A stretch of 64,000 bases of DNA from Icerya purchasi (lineage: Eukaryota; Arthropoda; Insecta; Hemiptera; Monophlebidae), in assembly GCA_039619475.1 (NCBI GenBank), contig CM077115.1, forward strand, positions 516,108,815 to 516,172,814, in the 5' to 3' direction. Shown piece by piece: positions 1 to 10,301 of this stretch (position 1 is its first letter; each line of letters begins with the position of its first letter). The notes under the pieces are model-generated. The model was not told the origin of the DNA. It saw nothing but the letters and a program-made list of their open reading frames with translations, and ran no database searches. A program made the position numbers and the translations under genes.

Positions 1-929
1 AAAACCAGAACGGAAGAAATGTAAAATGCAAAATTAGTCTAAAAACGAAAAAAACCTATGCCAATATTCTGATAGTATTCAACATTTCGTCGTAATTTGG
101 AAATATACAAAACAGAATAATTAATGAAAGCCACTTCCATTTATGTGGCATTAAAAATATGCATTTTCGATAGTTACGAAGGCGGCTAGATATTTATTCA
201 TTTTCTTTATTACATATACATATTTTACAATTTATCCTGTGATGGGAAAATGAGTAATTTTTTTCTTCAGGATTGTGACATAAGCGCAGATGTATTTTTC
301 AACAACAATAGTACCTCTGAAAAAAAAAATGTAAAACTATGTTTTTATCTTAAAGATCTGGCACATCTCTTTCTCCTGACTTAAATCTTTTGCGACCCCG
401 TACACCGGCATCATTATTTTTTTTAAGATGTAACTGAAATTTTCGGTTAGACGAAAAAAGTGATCTTGAAAAAAAAAGCATTAAAAACTGTCTAATCTTC
501 TTCATAAATAACTTGAATTGATGCTGCTTCAAAAATAAACATTTGTAAGAGAAAAGCAAATATCACTGATTTTACTTGTCGTTCCCATTCCAAAAAAATT
601 GAAAATAATCTCAAATTATGTGAAAAATATTAATACTTGCATTGTAATATATATCAAAAAATGAAAAAAAAAAGAAACAGAAGAAAATGCATTTTTATCG
701 AAGTTAACGAAAGTCTTCATATTACAAGTTCTCGACAAAATCTCATATAATTATTCTTTCATACAATCTTTTTCGATGGATGTACTAAATTCCAGGCGAA
801 TAGCTTTTTTGGCTCGTAAAAATCGTAAATAAACATTTAATTATTTTTAAATTTAAAAAATCTTTTTCCAACTAAGGTCAATAATAGTGATGGAATCTCG
901 GCAGAAGAGGTGATGTCGTTGAGAATATC
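1..929. other. AT-rich sequence, no gene seen
   Basis: Low-complexity AT-rich DNA with many A and T runs. No frame carries a recognisable protein motif and no terminal-repeat structure was found. The longest open frame, at 350-559 on the minus strand, is a short Phe/Lys-rich stretch without a motif. Confidence 0.5.
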
Positions 930-1570
930 CTTTCCCTATTAAGGTTTTTGGTAAACTTTTTCAAAGGCGGAATTAACTGAAAGGGGTCGTTAACTTGGAC
1001 ATTACGAACCAAAGAGAAAGGGGAAGGAGACTCAGATCTTTATACGATCACAGGTAGCCGATGAAAATAAATCAAGAGAAGCAGAAGGGGAAGGGAATAA
1101 AGGAAACGATATAGAGAGAGTAGCGGTAAAAAGAAGTTTGTTCAACTTTGAAAAACACATTTACAGTTACATGTGATTGTTGGAAGTGTGTTGGGAAAGT
1201 CGATATAGAGGAGGGCCGAGAGAAAAACGGAAAAAAGGGGAACAAATTCAAGGCGGAAACATATCGCAGAGAGATTAGAGTGGCGTATAGAAAGTTTAGA
1301 AAGCAGCAATAGAAAAGAAGTCTGAAAATAGATAAGGAGTAAAAGGAATGTTAGAGAGTAAGGAGTAGGAGTTAAACTAAAATTAGGAATGAGCATCTAT
1401 AGACAGATTAATAATACTAATGGATATGAGAATACAGGAGATTGGAAAATAAATAAATAAAATAAATAATAGGATAATCGAGCTAACGAGTTAACTCATT
1501 TCTTTCGACCCCGGAGTGACCAGGAATCCGTAAGAGATCAATTTGGATTGAATGAAGAAGGAATAGGAGA
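930..1570 (-). pseudogene. LINE-P copy A2: RNase H end, C-terminal region and 3' end of a non-LTR retrotransposon
   Basis: Read on the minus strand, the 5' side at about 1,570-1,480 encodes a decayed RNase H signature, IPGHSGVERNELT, followed by a stop. The 3' side closes with a frame ending DRIKI and a stop at about 1,040. The 3' flank near 990-1,010 matches that of the copy at 29.66 kb (a GGACATT block). Nearly the same sequence recurs in inverted orientation at 19.83-20.35 kb, which confirms that it is a dispersed repeat. The element would be an RNase H-bearing LINE of the I/R1/Jockey group; this copy lacks the reverse transcriptase and is full of stops. The sense strand is strongly pyrimidine-rich. 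The assignment to a non-LTR element is well supported; the exact clade is not. Confidence 0.7.
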
Positions 1571-1839
1571 GTTTTAAAAATATGTGTTCTCGTTAAAGTA
1601 GTTCTTTCAGACTTTTTTTAAATAAACTCCAACGTTTCGACTTCGACCAGAATACATATTTTATTTTTTTATATTCAACTATTTCTCACTGTCGTCGACA
1701 TATTATGGTGGAGGGGGAAAATCGTATTAAAATTTAACTTTCTTAGTGAATAAAAAATGATAAAATCAAAGAAATAAAACAAAACTTCATGAGGTCTCTG
1801 GATACTTAAAAACCAGCCGTTCCGATGTTTTTTTGTTTT

Positions 1840-2590
1840 GTTTTAACCCCCGGCCTCCTTGGGCATTTCAGCAACGGATCTTCGCCCAGAAACGATACGA
1901 GGAAAACGGATCAGTTAGATGTAAAGTCGGTGTCCTAATATTGATAGAATAAAAGAACTGAAGATAGGAACCTAACGGAGATCGACGGAATCGATGAGAT
2001 ATATGAAGCGCAATAAGGATTAGGGAGTTTGAGTGATAACAGATCGGAGTACAAAGAAGTTCACAAGGGATGGACATTCAAAGAAGATATGGTCAGGATC
2101 ACAGACGACTTCGTCGTCAGGATGAAGAGGGAAACTGAGCTAGACGAAAACGAAAACGTGAGGAAGGAAGAAGAGTATGATTGAGACGTAAACGGGGATA
2201 ATAGAGATAATAACGGAGCGGTGAAGCAAAGGAAAATCGTAAAACCAAGGCCGCATAGGAAGATTAGGTTGGATGTTAAATAAAAGGAGGGATGATTAGA
2301 AAAGGAAGAAACGTAAAAATCTAACACCAAAATCTAACATGGAACTTTTTACACAATGGGAGTAAATTGGAAGCGGGGAAATTTTAGTGAAATAAAAGCG
2401 GGAGGATATCTGAGCCGAGGAATCTGCCATTTCGTTACCCTCTATCCGCATATGGCTGGGGACCAGCCAGAGCATATCAATACCGATAGCATGGAGTGAG
2501 AAAAGAGTATGAATGAAAGAGCGAATATGGTGGATAAAAAAGTCATGAAAGGGGAAATGTGAGGAATTAGCTTTAAGAGTACACACGGAG
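1840..2590 (-). pseudogene. LINE-P copy A1: RNase H plus Cys/His C-terminal domain relic
   Basis: On the minus strand about 2,480-2,390 encodes WLVPSHMRIEGNEMADSSAQ, the conserved end of a LINE RNase H domain (normally WVPSHxGIxGNExAD). At about 2,095-2,055 it encodes CDPDHIFFECPSL, the Cys/His segment that closes the second ORF of many RNase H LINEs. Downstream, about 2,030-1,950 resembles the PYCASY region of the copy at 29.4 kb. Frames shift between the blocks and stops are frequent, so the copy is dead. It is adjacent to, but separate from, the 3'-end copy at 930-1,570, because the C-terminal module appears twice. Confidence 0.75.
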
Positions 2591-2599
2591 TCGGAGATA

Positions 2600-3960
2600 A
2601 TTAAATATTTAGAAGAAGATCGATGGGAGGAAATATAAATTATGAGCTCGGCCGTAAAGATAGTACAAAAATAATTCGATGTTAGAATCTGGTAGATTAT
2701 CGATTAACCTAGTTTACTTAAGCGTGTATAAGAATTTAAAAACAGCATATTTGTCTTAAATATGATGGTCGACGGTGCTCGTATTAGTTATGCGATAAGA
2801 GGTGCCGCCGCTAGTTAGATTACGAAGATCGCTAGTGATATGTATTATCATGAATCCGAAGTAAGGGGATGATCATTTCTCAATTTTACCAACTGGCAAC
2901 ACCCACTTATAGGTAACATAAAAACAAGTAGGAAACGAAAGTTTTAAAAGAAAATAATAATAATTTAAAAAAAAAAAGTTACGCCGTAAAAAAAATAATT
3001 ATGGACTAAAATTTTAGTAGCTACAATTTGAAATAAAACATGTTCTCACGCTTGTCGCCAGCTTAAAGCTGAAAACTCTTTAAAAAAGGCCGATGATAAT
3101 ATTTAACTAACTGGTCATCGTCGTACATACGATGACGCTAAGTATAAATATGTAAACTCTCAGAATAGTTGTCTCTGATGTGCTCACATAAATCTAGAGG
3201 CAAATTGAACAGATTTATATCTGGTTTTCCTTTCCAACGTTTTACCATTCTGTAGTGTACGTTTGCCGTTTAACTTAGAAACACTGCGACAACAATCCTA
3301 AACGCAAGAAATTGGCTTCGTAATTTCGTAGACAGAACAGATCGTCGTTGTGTTTGGCTATTTTATTTCCTTTCCCGCATTGTATGCTAAAAATACGACT
3401 AATAACAATTATGCATACTTTCGCGTTAATTGCCAATCCGAATTAATTAATTATTATCGACTACTTCACGCATTGCAGAGCTGTTAATAATTTCCTTTAA
3501 AAATATATACGAAAATAAATTAAAATTTTTAACACGGCAGAACTATTCAGATTTGCAACGAAATCTTAACACTTCCGGTTAGTCGTCCGATATAATTATG
3601 CTGCGGATCTGTAAAAAGAATTGAACGTATATGGCGGACGCTTTGCGATTTCCCGGAAGTCGCTGAATTAATTAATCGATGTTTAAAATTTCGATGATCG
3701 ACATGTAGTAAGTTAACGATGTTAATTATTAAATTGTACTACTGTTCGGTTGATACTCTTTTGGCATTTCGATGCGTATTTGGTTGGTTTTTTTTTAATG
3801 AAGACAAGGACAGAACGATTAAGAAAAAGAACGATAACACATTTGTATTTCTTCATTGGTACAAATAATGAAAAGGTACACAGAGCTTTGCAATTAACAG
3901 GCCGACTGGGGGTAAAGCAAAAACGATAACGAACTTATTTGAGAACATACTAGCTTAATA
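2600..3960. other. AT-rich sequence, nothing recognised
   Basis: About 1.36 kb without a recognisable coding motif. A short dyad at about 3,113-3,137 (TCATCGT ... ACGATGA) is the only local structure noted. A T run precedes the LINE copy that follows. Confidence 0.45.
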
Positions 3961-3976
3961 ATAACTGCTCAAAATA

Positions 3977-4435
3977 TTTTTTTTTTTTTTTTTTTTTTTT
4001 GTGAGCGCGCCAGCGGCATTGATCTAACAACAAGAAAACTAAGCTAAGAAATATTAAATAACTAAGCGGTCCGAAATGGACGCAACAAAGCACAGCAGTG
4101 CGGACATCACAGAAGATGAAGGAAAGGAGAGGATAAAGGAAGAGTTATAGGGCATAGTAGGGAGACCTAATGACAGGAGCTGACTGTATAAAAGGGAGCG
4201 TTCGTTACGAAGAGCAGGACACTCAAAGAAAATGTAATCAGCATCACATATACAATAAGGATCACAATCGTGAAGAGAACAATCAGGAGAAGGCGATAGA
4301 GCAAATCGAAAGCGAAAGGAGGGGAGAAGAGAATGGTTAATAGCCAATTCCTCGTTCCCTGTCTTGGTTCCATTCTATTCCTTTCAGTCCTCGCTCTTCT
4401 ATTGTCTCCCTAATTGGTCTCCGGATCAATCATTC
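3977..4435 (-). mobile_element. LINE-P copy B with inverted 5' segment and target-site duplication
   Basis: A complete insertion event. The 3' poly(A) tail reads as a T run at 3,977-4,000. The minus-strand frame at 4,347-4,054 encodes the C-terminal Cys/His region (CDADYIFFECPALRNERSLL) and ends ISDRLVI-stop. From about 4,344 to 4,435 the sequence switches orientation: it is the reverse complement of the segment that lies next in order in the copy at 24,958-25,049. The whole insertion is bracketed by GCTCAAAATA (3,967-3,976) and GCTCGAAATA (4,436-4,445), a 10-bp target-site duplication with one mismatch. A 5'-truncated, 5'-inverted LINE with a poly(A) tail and duplicated target is the product expected from twin priming during target-primed reverse transcription. 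Confidence 0.88.
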
Positions 4436-4500
4436 GCTCGAAATAGATATTAAACGAATCGACGTAGAAGTTTTTTTGTCTCCTTTTATTGCTTGAACTG

Positions 4501-4640
4501 GATAACTGTTTCCCAAAAGGCGAAAGCTGGGCCAAAAAAAAAAAAAAAAAAAAAAAAGTGAGTCAAGATTTTTTTTTTTTTTTCAATTCTCCTCCTCGGT
4601 CTTTTTTATATGCGCCGTTTGTAAGGTAACTTATATGTGT
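4501..4640. repeat. poly(A)/poly(T) tracts
   Basis: An A run of about 26 nt at 4,533-4,558 is followed within 15 nt by a T run of about 15 nt. The A run could be the tail of an old retroposed sequence ending in GCTGGGCC, but no second copy of its body was recognised. Confidence 0.5.
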
Positions 4641-4935
4641 TCGGTCAAACCACTCGTTCTAATTAGTTGTAGTATTTGCCGGACAATCCTGTATGTTACT
4701 GGGTAGGCCATGTTGCGTCCGGGACATGGCCAACTTTGGGCACGTGAGAAGTATCTGTCGGTATACCAGCCTGGCCGTAGAAGAAGCACATAGTTGAAAG
4801 CGAAGATTTACACTAATTATATGATTGTGCGAGACAGGTGACGTGGCCGACCCGTAGCCGGCTAAGACTTTTAAAATCGTGCCCCGGGATATTCCCTCTG
4901 GTGGCCACCACCATGGTTCGCCTGTGAATATTTTT
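4640..4935 (-). pseudogene. LINE-Q relic: Cys/His C-terminal domain of a second non-LTR family
   Basis: Minus-strand reading from about 4,930 gives PWWWPPEGISRG, then after a frameshift LSRLRVGHVTCLAQSYN. This parallels PWWPPENMSRRD and NRLRIGHISLSHDYVF in the better preserved copy at 53,059-53,349. The RLRxGH motif opens the zinc-knuckle-like C-terminal domain that follows RNase H in I/R1/Jockey-group LINEs. The Cys positions are partly lost (CFFYGQAG in place of CPFCSRPC). It is too decayed to encode protein. The nucleotide match to 53.2 kb around GGTGGCCACCA supports common origin. Confidence 0.6.
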
Positions 4936-5217
4936 CAGGAACGTTGTGTCAGCTTAAAACTGCCGCTATCGGTTATGGACGGTGCCATAATCAACCTTGT
5001 ATCATTTTTTAATTTCCTGTTACTGTTCAAAGGTTTTTCAGGTAACAAAAAAAAACGGTCGACATTGGTGTAAAAATTAGAAAAATACGGGGATAAACAT
5101 AACGAAATGGGGAAAATTAATTTCGATAAAACATTTATATGTGAAAGTTATTGCGATATAAATGCAGAGACATTATTGCGTGAGACATTCCTCAACCATT
5201 CCTCACCTGGGGCAAGC

Positions 5218-5400
5218 TTTTTTTTTATTGTTACTTTTTCGTTTGTCCGCCGATGATTAGTCCAAGAACTAGAGAAGAATAGAAAAGTGTAATCAAATCT
5301 TTACGCGATCAAAGGTAGTCGACGTAAACGTAGTATTATCGGTATAACGAAAGAAGACGGAAATGAAGGGATGAACTGTAAGAATTATTCATTAGTTCGA
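5218..5400 (-). pseudogene. LINE-P copy N: 3' terminus only
   Basis: A T run at about 5,218-5,228 marks the antisense poly(A). Adjacent sequence to about 5,330 aligns with the 3' end of the copy at 29.67-29.76 kb, including the block ATCTTTACRCGATCARAGRT. On the minus strand this gives a C-terminal frame ending FDRVKI-stop, the same terminus as other LINE-P copies. It is a severely 5'-truncated insertion. Confidence 0.6.
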
Positions 5401-5526
5401 ATCGCCTAGTTATTCCTGTTCACGGGTTTTCAGCTATATTTTAAGTATCATTTTGCGATGATACAGATTCATAGTGATTACCGTCCTTTTCTCAATATTT
5501 CAGACTCTGCGTAGTCATAATGTTAA

Positions 5527-5736
5527 ATGTGTGGTATTTTTTCCTCCTTTTTTCCATTAGCATTGCGGGCTCCACTGGCGGCTATGATACCGGATGGTGA
5601 ATTCCTTATATCCTTCCCGGTCAGCATTGTGGGTGCTAGTGTTGCAGCCTCAGTCACAATGGTGGAAGGGGTGGCGACAACGTTGGGTGAAATATGTACA
5701 ACATGCACAGTAAAAATCAAAAGACATTCTTCTTAA
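5527..5736. other. GC-richer segment open on both strands, unrecognised
   Basis: About 210 bp open in one frame on each strand and visibly richer in G+C than its surroundings. A plus-strand reading is preceded by an acceptor-like pyrimidine tract ending TTTTTCCATTAG at about 5,547-5,558, so it could be an exon piece. The minus reading is rich in Ala, Thr, Ser and Val. No motif was recognised on either strand. It sits just upstream of the reverse-transcriptase relic, so it could equally be a flank of that element. Confidence 0.25.
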
Positions 5737-5769
5737 ACTTTTATCTATTCTGAAAACTTAGTACAACGT

Positions 5770-6640
5770 TTTATACAAACCATATCACGTGACATGTGCT
5801 TCTTAGACAGAGAGAATGGAGGAATAAAAGTAAATGGAATAAGATATAAGACGATTAGATATGCTGATGACATAGTTCTGGTGGCGGACAGCGAAGCAAA
5901 ATTGCAAAAGGAGCTGAACGAACTAAACAGATTGTTAAATATCAAATGTAATATGAGAATCAATGAAACGAAAACTAAAATACTACTAAGATGTGACAAA
6001 AAAGTAGATGATAAGGTGAACATAATAATAAATGGGAAACCGGTACAACAAGTAAAATAATTTGAATATTTGGGCAGCCTGATAACAAAGGATGGAAGAT
6101 CATAAGAAGGAGAATAGCCGAAGCAAAGAATGCATTTAGTAAAAAGCTAAGCCTTCTCTCTTCTAGAAATATAGAGTTAGATATCAGAAAACATTTCGTA
6201 AAAAGCTTTATTTGGAGCGTTGCCCTTTATGGATGCGAAACGCGGACGCTGCTAAAGAAAGACAAGTGCAAATTGGGGAAGCATTTGAAATGTGGTGCTG
6301 GCGACGCATGCTAAAGATAAAATGGACGGATAAAATTTCGAACCGCATTGTACTATCCAGAGTAAAGGAAAAACGAGAAATGCTAAATACAATAGAAAGA
6401 AGAAGAAATTCGACCGTAGGACACGTGATACGCCACTCAATGTGGGTTACCAACTTTTATTAGAAGGAAAAACAATAGGGAAGACTCAAAGAGGAAGGCC
6501 TCGAAGGAGATTCATGGATGAAATAAAAGGAAGGAGGTCATAGGCGGAAGTTAAAGAGTTAGTCAGAGCACGAGAAGATCTAACACGTGGCCATGTTACC
6601 CACCAACCCTTGGGTTGAGGAGAAGATGATGATGATGATA
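5770..6640 (+). pseudogene. Reverse-transcriptase relic of a non-LTR element (RTE-like), with GAT-repeat tail
   Basis: The plus-strand frame from about 5,794 encodes the palm of a reverse transcriptase: GGIKVNGIRYKTIRYADDIV carries the YADD catalytic box at about residue 28. A primer-grip-like segment, FEYLGSLITKDGRS, follows after a stop at 6,060. Frameshifted frames to about 6,460 encode the thumb-distal region FEMWCWRRMLKIKWTDKISN and the RNA-binding-like tail (GHVIRHS, then GKTQRGRPRRRFMDEIKG). The frame terminates near HQPLG-stop at about 6,618 and the element ends in (GAT)n at 6,629-6,641. Endonuclease and ORF1 are missing. At least three frame breaks make it non-functional. A separate 3' end of the same family lies at 16.34-16.43 kb. 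RTE-like is my best clade guess from the GRPR...W/F-D-I tail. Confidence 0.8.
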
Positions 6641-6739
6641 CTTTTAATATATGTACAATAATACCATAATAATATATATTTCTTTACTCCAGACGCAGTC
6701 TTTCCGCAAAGGTATTTTTCCCTATCATATTTCTATTGG

Positions 6740-7120
6740 TTTTTAAGCACTCTTCTCCTTTGCAGTTCTGTGTCGCAAGTCTCCTTTCCTTGTATAAATA
6801 TTACTTTTGCCGTTCGGTAATCGTCTATTGTTGACAAGCATAAAAAAGAAAGGGAAATTAAAAGCGACTAGTAGGAAGAGTGATGAAAAAGTATTCAAAA
6901 AAGACAGCATGTCACGTACAAAATAAGAAGCAGAAGGGAGTAGAAAGAACAAAATCGAGAAGATATAAGTGAGAAAAACCGATGACGAAAACTTGCAGTG
7001 GGAAGTGAACGCTGCACAAAGACGGAAAGTTGATAAACCAAGGATGAGGCGGAAGATGTGGTTAAATGAATAGTAATTAGGATTTGAGGAAGGAGAATTA
7101 ATAATTTTACTTCGTAATTC
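6740..7120 (-). pseudogene. LINE-P copy C: C-terminal region fragment
   Basis: The minus strand is pyrimidine-rich and aligns by eye with the plus-strand copy at 54.58-54.75 kb. The shared block around TTTCTCACTTATATCTTCTKC and the following TTTTGAAT segment correspond to the region just before and within the Cys/His domain. No intact motif survives. Without a computed alignment the extent is approximate. Confidence 0.5.
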
Positions 7121-7499
7121 TAAAATTAGTAGTTATAAGGAGAAATGTGATGTGGAATTAAAAAATTTTAAAGAAATAAATGTAAAATAAATATATTTTT
7201 CCCTTATTCAAGAACAAAAGTAAGAGTATAAATTACACACTTTAATAAATTAAAATAAATACCTCAATTTTAAAGTAACGTTTTCGAACTATGTCATCAG
7301 GTAACAATAGACAGTACACACTCAATTAAAACTAAAAAAAAAAAAACACTCAGTGTTTATCTTACAACTAAGGAATCCGAATTTGAATTGATTAAAATAG
7401 ATTTACACTTATTTTCGTACGTTATTAAGGGGAATTTATTTATTATCTGTAAATTTGAACAAACGGGTTATGGATTAGTATCTGCATTTAATGTTCAGA
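7121..7499. other. AT-rich spacer
   Basis: About 380 bp of A/T-rich sequence between two LINE-P relics. No motif or repeat structure was recognised. Confidence 0.45.
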
Positions 7500-7885
7500 A
7501 ATTTCCCGGTAGAAGAAACTAAACGAGCTAGCAGGCTAAGTCCTTCGATCCCGGAATATCCTCCGGTATCCCCCCGTAGGAAATCAATTTGCGCAGTAGA
7601 GTAACGAAGGAAAATATTTTAAATTAAAACACGTATGAAAAGAATTACATAGCAGAGTGGGACGAAGAGGAGATGAGAGGTCTCACTTTGAGAATCTGAT
7701 ATAACGAGGACATTTTGAAAGATCAGAAAATAACTGAGGTTCCCTCTCGCCATATCAAACAAAATCCGTACACTACCTATAGATGTGTACAGTTGAGATG
7801 TACGAATAGGAAGTAGCCGACGCTCAGGAATTAAGTATGGCACTATAAGAAGAAGAAATAAACTTTTACCTTTTTTTGTTGACAT
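7500..7885 (-). pseudogene. LINE-P copy D: RNase H domain relic
   Basis: The minus strand at about 7,740-7,640 encodes VISDSQSETSHLL, which matches the ISDS catalytic-Asp strand of LINE RNase H (compare LIISDSKGVLQAL at 25.4 kb). At about 7,560-7,510 it encodes GYSGIEGLSLLARL, the degraded VPSHSGIxGN...LAR motif. Frames differ between the blocks. The downstream C-terminal region and the poly(A) are absent, so this is an internal fragment. Confidence 0.65.
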
Positions 7886-8689
7886 TTCCTTTTAATTTTA
7901 CTAATTCACTAGGTTACATATTTGGAAAAAATGACGTATTAAATAGCGTTCTATTTGAAACGTTTTGATGGCGGCTTCGAAAATCTCATTCGACACAGTG
8001 TAGAACAGCGCCTAGCTTGGGAATAAACAGATACATTCCGTTTTTTCTAAAGATGACCAAAAGACGCATTATTACATAGCGTGTATGCTCCTTCAATATG
8101 AACAGTATGCTACACGTTGTTGCTTACGAACTGTATGAAACGGAAACGTATGCGGCACATCATCAGTCGTGTGCCTCTATTATACCGACTTCTTCAGGGC
8201 TGTAGAGTTATGGTTTTCAGCGCCTAATGGGAGAAGGCTGAAGGTTTTATGCTCTCTCATGTTTTCCAAAATACAATGAGAAAATTTTAAAAAGCGAATT
8301 CAAAATTTTTAAGAAAATGTTTTTATACTTTTCATTTTGATTTTTAGATTTAAAGTTTTACAAATATTTTAATTTTCAATTTTTAAGATTTCGCTACGTT
8401 TTAACAGATCGAACGAAGTATAGTAATTAAGACAATAGCGGTGTATTCGAAATTTAATTTATTTCGCTAATATATTATTCGACGATTGTAAAAACTTATT
8501 CATTTTAAATTTTTGTAACATTAATATGGCGCGCTCCCTTAGATGTTACGCCAGCGGGCAGATTTCCTTCTTGCTCTTGCTACTGACACTACTGGTCTTC
8601 TTATTATGCAAAAATAAATCAGTAGTGCAATCTTAAGAAGAAAAAATCTGGGCCAGATTAAACAAACATTTAGAGAATAGGACAAAGTA
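7886..8689. other. Unannotated AT-rich sequence
   Basis: About 800 bp with no recognised coding motif. It includes ordinary non-repeated sequence at 7,920-8,270 and very AT-rich sequence from 8,270 to 8,520. Confidence 0.4.
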
Positions 8690-8835
8690 ACAGCCAAGCA
8701 ATGTGCAGACGATAGAACAATTCTTTCGCTTTATTATTCTCTCCTGGACTAACTTTGCGTTTATGTTCCAGCGATACCACATCTTTTTCCGGAATAAACC
8801 CAGCTTTATTTTCAGCTTTTTTCACTACATCCTAA
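8690..8835 (-). other. Unrecognised coding-like segment
   Basis: On the minus strand an open stretch of about 48 codons from 8,826 down reads KKAENKAGFIPEKDVVSLEH followed by a Lys/Glu/Asn-rich helix-like stretch ending ELFYRLHIAW, then a stop near 8,665. Its residue mix (balanced charged residues, Gly/Pro at turns) is unlike the Phe/Leu/Ser shadows typical of AT-rich noncoding DNA here. An AG precedes the segment (GGATGTAG) and could be a splice acceptor. No family was recognised. It may be a small exon, a transposon protein fragment or chance. Confidence 0.3.
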
Positions 8836-9099
8836 GTAGAAGCATGCGCGTGCCAACTTTTTTAGTTTTGCCTTTGTTAAGAGATTCAGACTTCCACAAT
8901 TTTTTAATTCTGTTGACGAGAAAATTTCGGTTTCGAGCGAAACAGATTATTTTGCTTATTTTCCAGATAGTTTCGATTATTAATAAATTACGTGATAGTT
9001 TTGTTTTTTTCAGTATTTTGTCGAATTTAAGGCTGTGCATACACAATACAACTTGCTATATTGAGTTGGAAAATTTGAAAAAAATCGCTGTTTAAACAT

Positions 9100-9800
9100 T
9101 CCGAATTAATCAGGGCGAGAATATTAAACGGTGTCGCACGATTAATGTAAATGAAAAAAATGGAAATTATATTATTCGCAACGGCAAATTAAGCAAAAAG
9201 AAATTATCGTAAAGCTGGCCTTGAAACGGGCTATTTCAAATTAGACGACGACATGCGGATAATTATTAAAATAAAATAGAAACCGCGAAAGAAACATTTG
9301 AAAAAAAAAGTAGCAAACAATCAAAGGAAACAATTTTAAAAAAGAAGAAGTGCGGACGAATAATTAAAATCGGGAACAACGTAACGAAAACGGATCAAAA
9401 ACGAGTGAAACCGTACAGGTTATATATCGATCGGCACAGGTAATCAGATAACGAACTATCGTTGAATAATAAACGAAAATTGTCAATATTTAAAATTAAA
9501 CGAACCGAAATAAGTACCGAGATAACTAATGAAAATAAATGGAACATACGAAACTACAGTTAAATGGTAATAAAATAAAATAAAACTAATTTAATTAAAA
9601 TAATCCGCATTTAACAAAGGCTTTCACCATCTTGTTTGAATAGGTTTCTTAATTAATTGTGAAACCGTCCGCGTGTTTATCCGTCCCATTAATAAAACTT
9701 TCTTTTGTTCACGTCGAACTGTTGAGATCAATCTATACTGCACAGCATGATACGACAAAATTGTCATCAGTGGTTTTTATCTGCGTGCTCATACTGCTCG
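9100..9800. other. AT-rich sequence, nothing recognised
   Basis: A-rich plus strand with no motif. It ends near a short alternating GTGTGCGTGTGC tract at about 9,807-9,818, beside the microsatellite-borne element. Confidence 0.4.
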
Positions 9801-9851
9801 CTTAGTGTGCGTGTGCACATATATACATTTACAAATACATATATATATTAA

Positions 9852-9933
9852 TTACAACGTAATTCTTAGGCCATCCCCCATTAGAAAAAATATCCCAATT
9901 TCATGTAACGTTTGTTACATTTTAAATTTTACC

Positions 9934-9939
<6 letters not shown>
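9852..9939 (+). mobile_element. TA-tract-borne element, copy 1a (truncated)
   Basis: It begins with the 15-mer TTACAACGTAATTCT at 9,852-9,866 followed by AGGC and a C-rich CCCCCATTAG block, as in three other copies. It includes the sub-repeat CCCAATTTCATGTAACG, then breaks into a long TA run. The 3' half (internal inverted repeat and terminal hairpin) is missing, so this is a 5' fragment set against copy 1b. Confidence 0.75.

Positions 9940-10000
<61 letters not shown>
9940..10000. repeat. (TA)n microsatellite
   Basis: An uninterrupted TA dinucleotide run of about 28 units separates copies 1a and 1b of the TA-tract-borne element. Confidence 0.95.
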
Positions 10001-10001
<1 letters not shown>

Positions 10002-10278
10002 TACAACGTAATTCTTAGGTCGACACTCTCGGTCGATTTTGTAATGAAAAATTTCATAATGTTATGTAACGAAAAAATGTCCTAATTTTATGTAATGAAA
10101 GTTAAATGTTAGGATAGGATTTTTGTGATTATGTTATTATATTCATATGGGGACTAATTTAGAATTACGTTGTAAATTTCGATCATTTTATATAAATTAT
10201 AGAAGAGAAAGAGGCAGAAATGTAAACAAGGGGTTCAAGAGGCACAGACCCTTGCGAGGCCAAAATGACCGAGTTCTT
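10001..10278 (+). mobile_element. TA-tract-borne element, copy 1b
   Basis: Starts with TTACAACGTAATTCT at 10,001-10,015. Its exact reverse complement, AGAATTACGTTGTAA, sits inside the element at 10,161-10,175. About 100 bp further on the element closes with a GC-richer segment (CCCTTGCGAGG) and a small imperfect hairpin GGCCAAAATGACC at 10,258-10,270. TA runs flank both sides. The layout, with a 5' repeat, an inverted partner set back from the 3' end and a 3' hairpin, is that of non-autonomous Helentron/DINE-1-type elements. A microsatellite-targeting MITE is the alternative. Confidence 0.75.
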
Positions 10279-10301
10279 ATATATATATATATATATATAT
10301 A

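Noticed and set aside
8703..9095. A 130-codon plus-strand open frame rich in Phe, Ile and Leu, resembling a membrane protein
   Set aside because: Hydrophobicity follows from T-rich sequence. It is partly antisense to a more protein-like minus-strand segment and has no ATG at its stated start.
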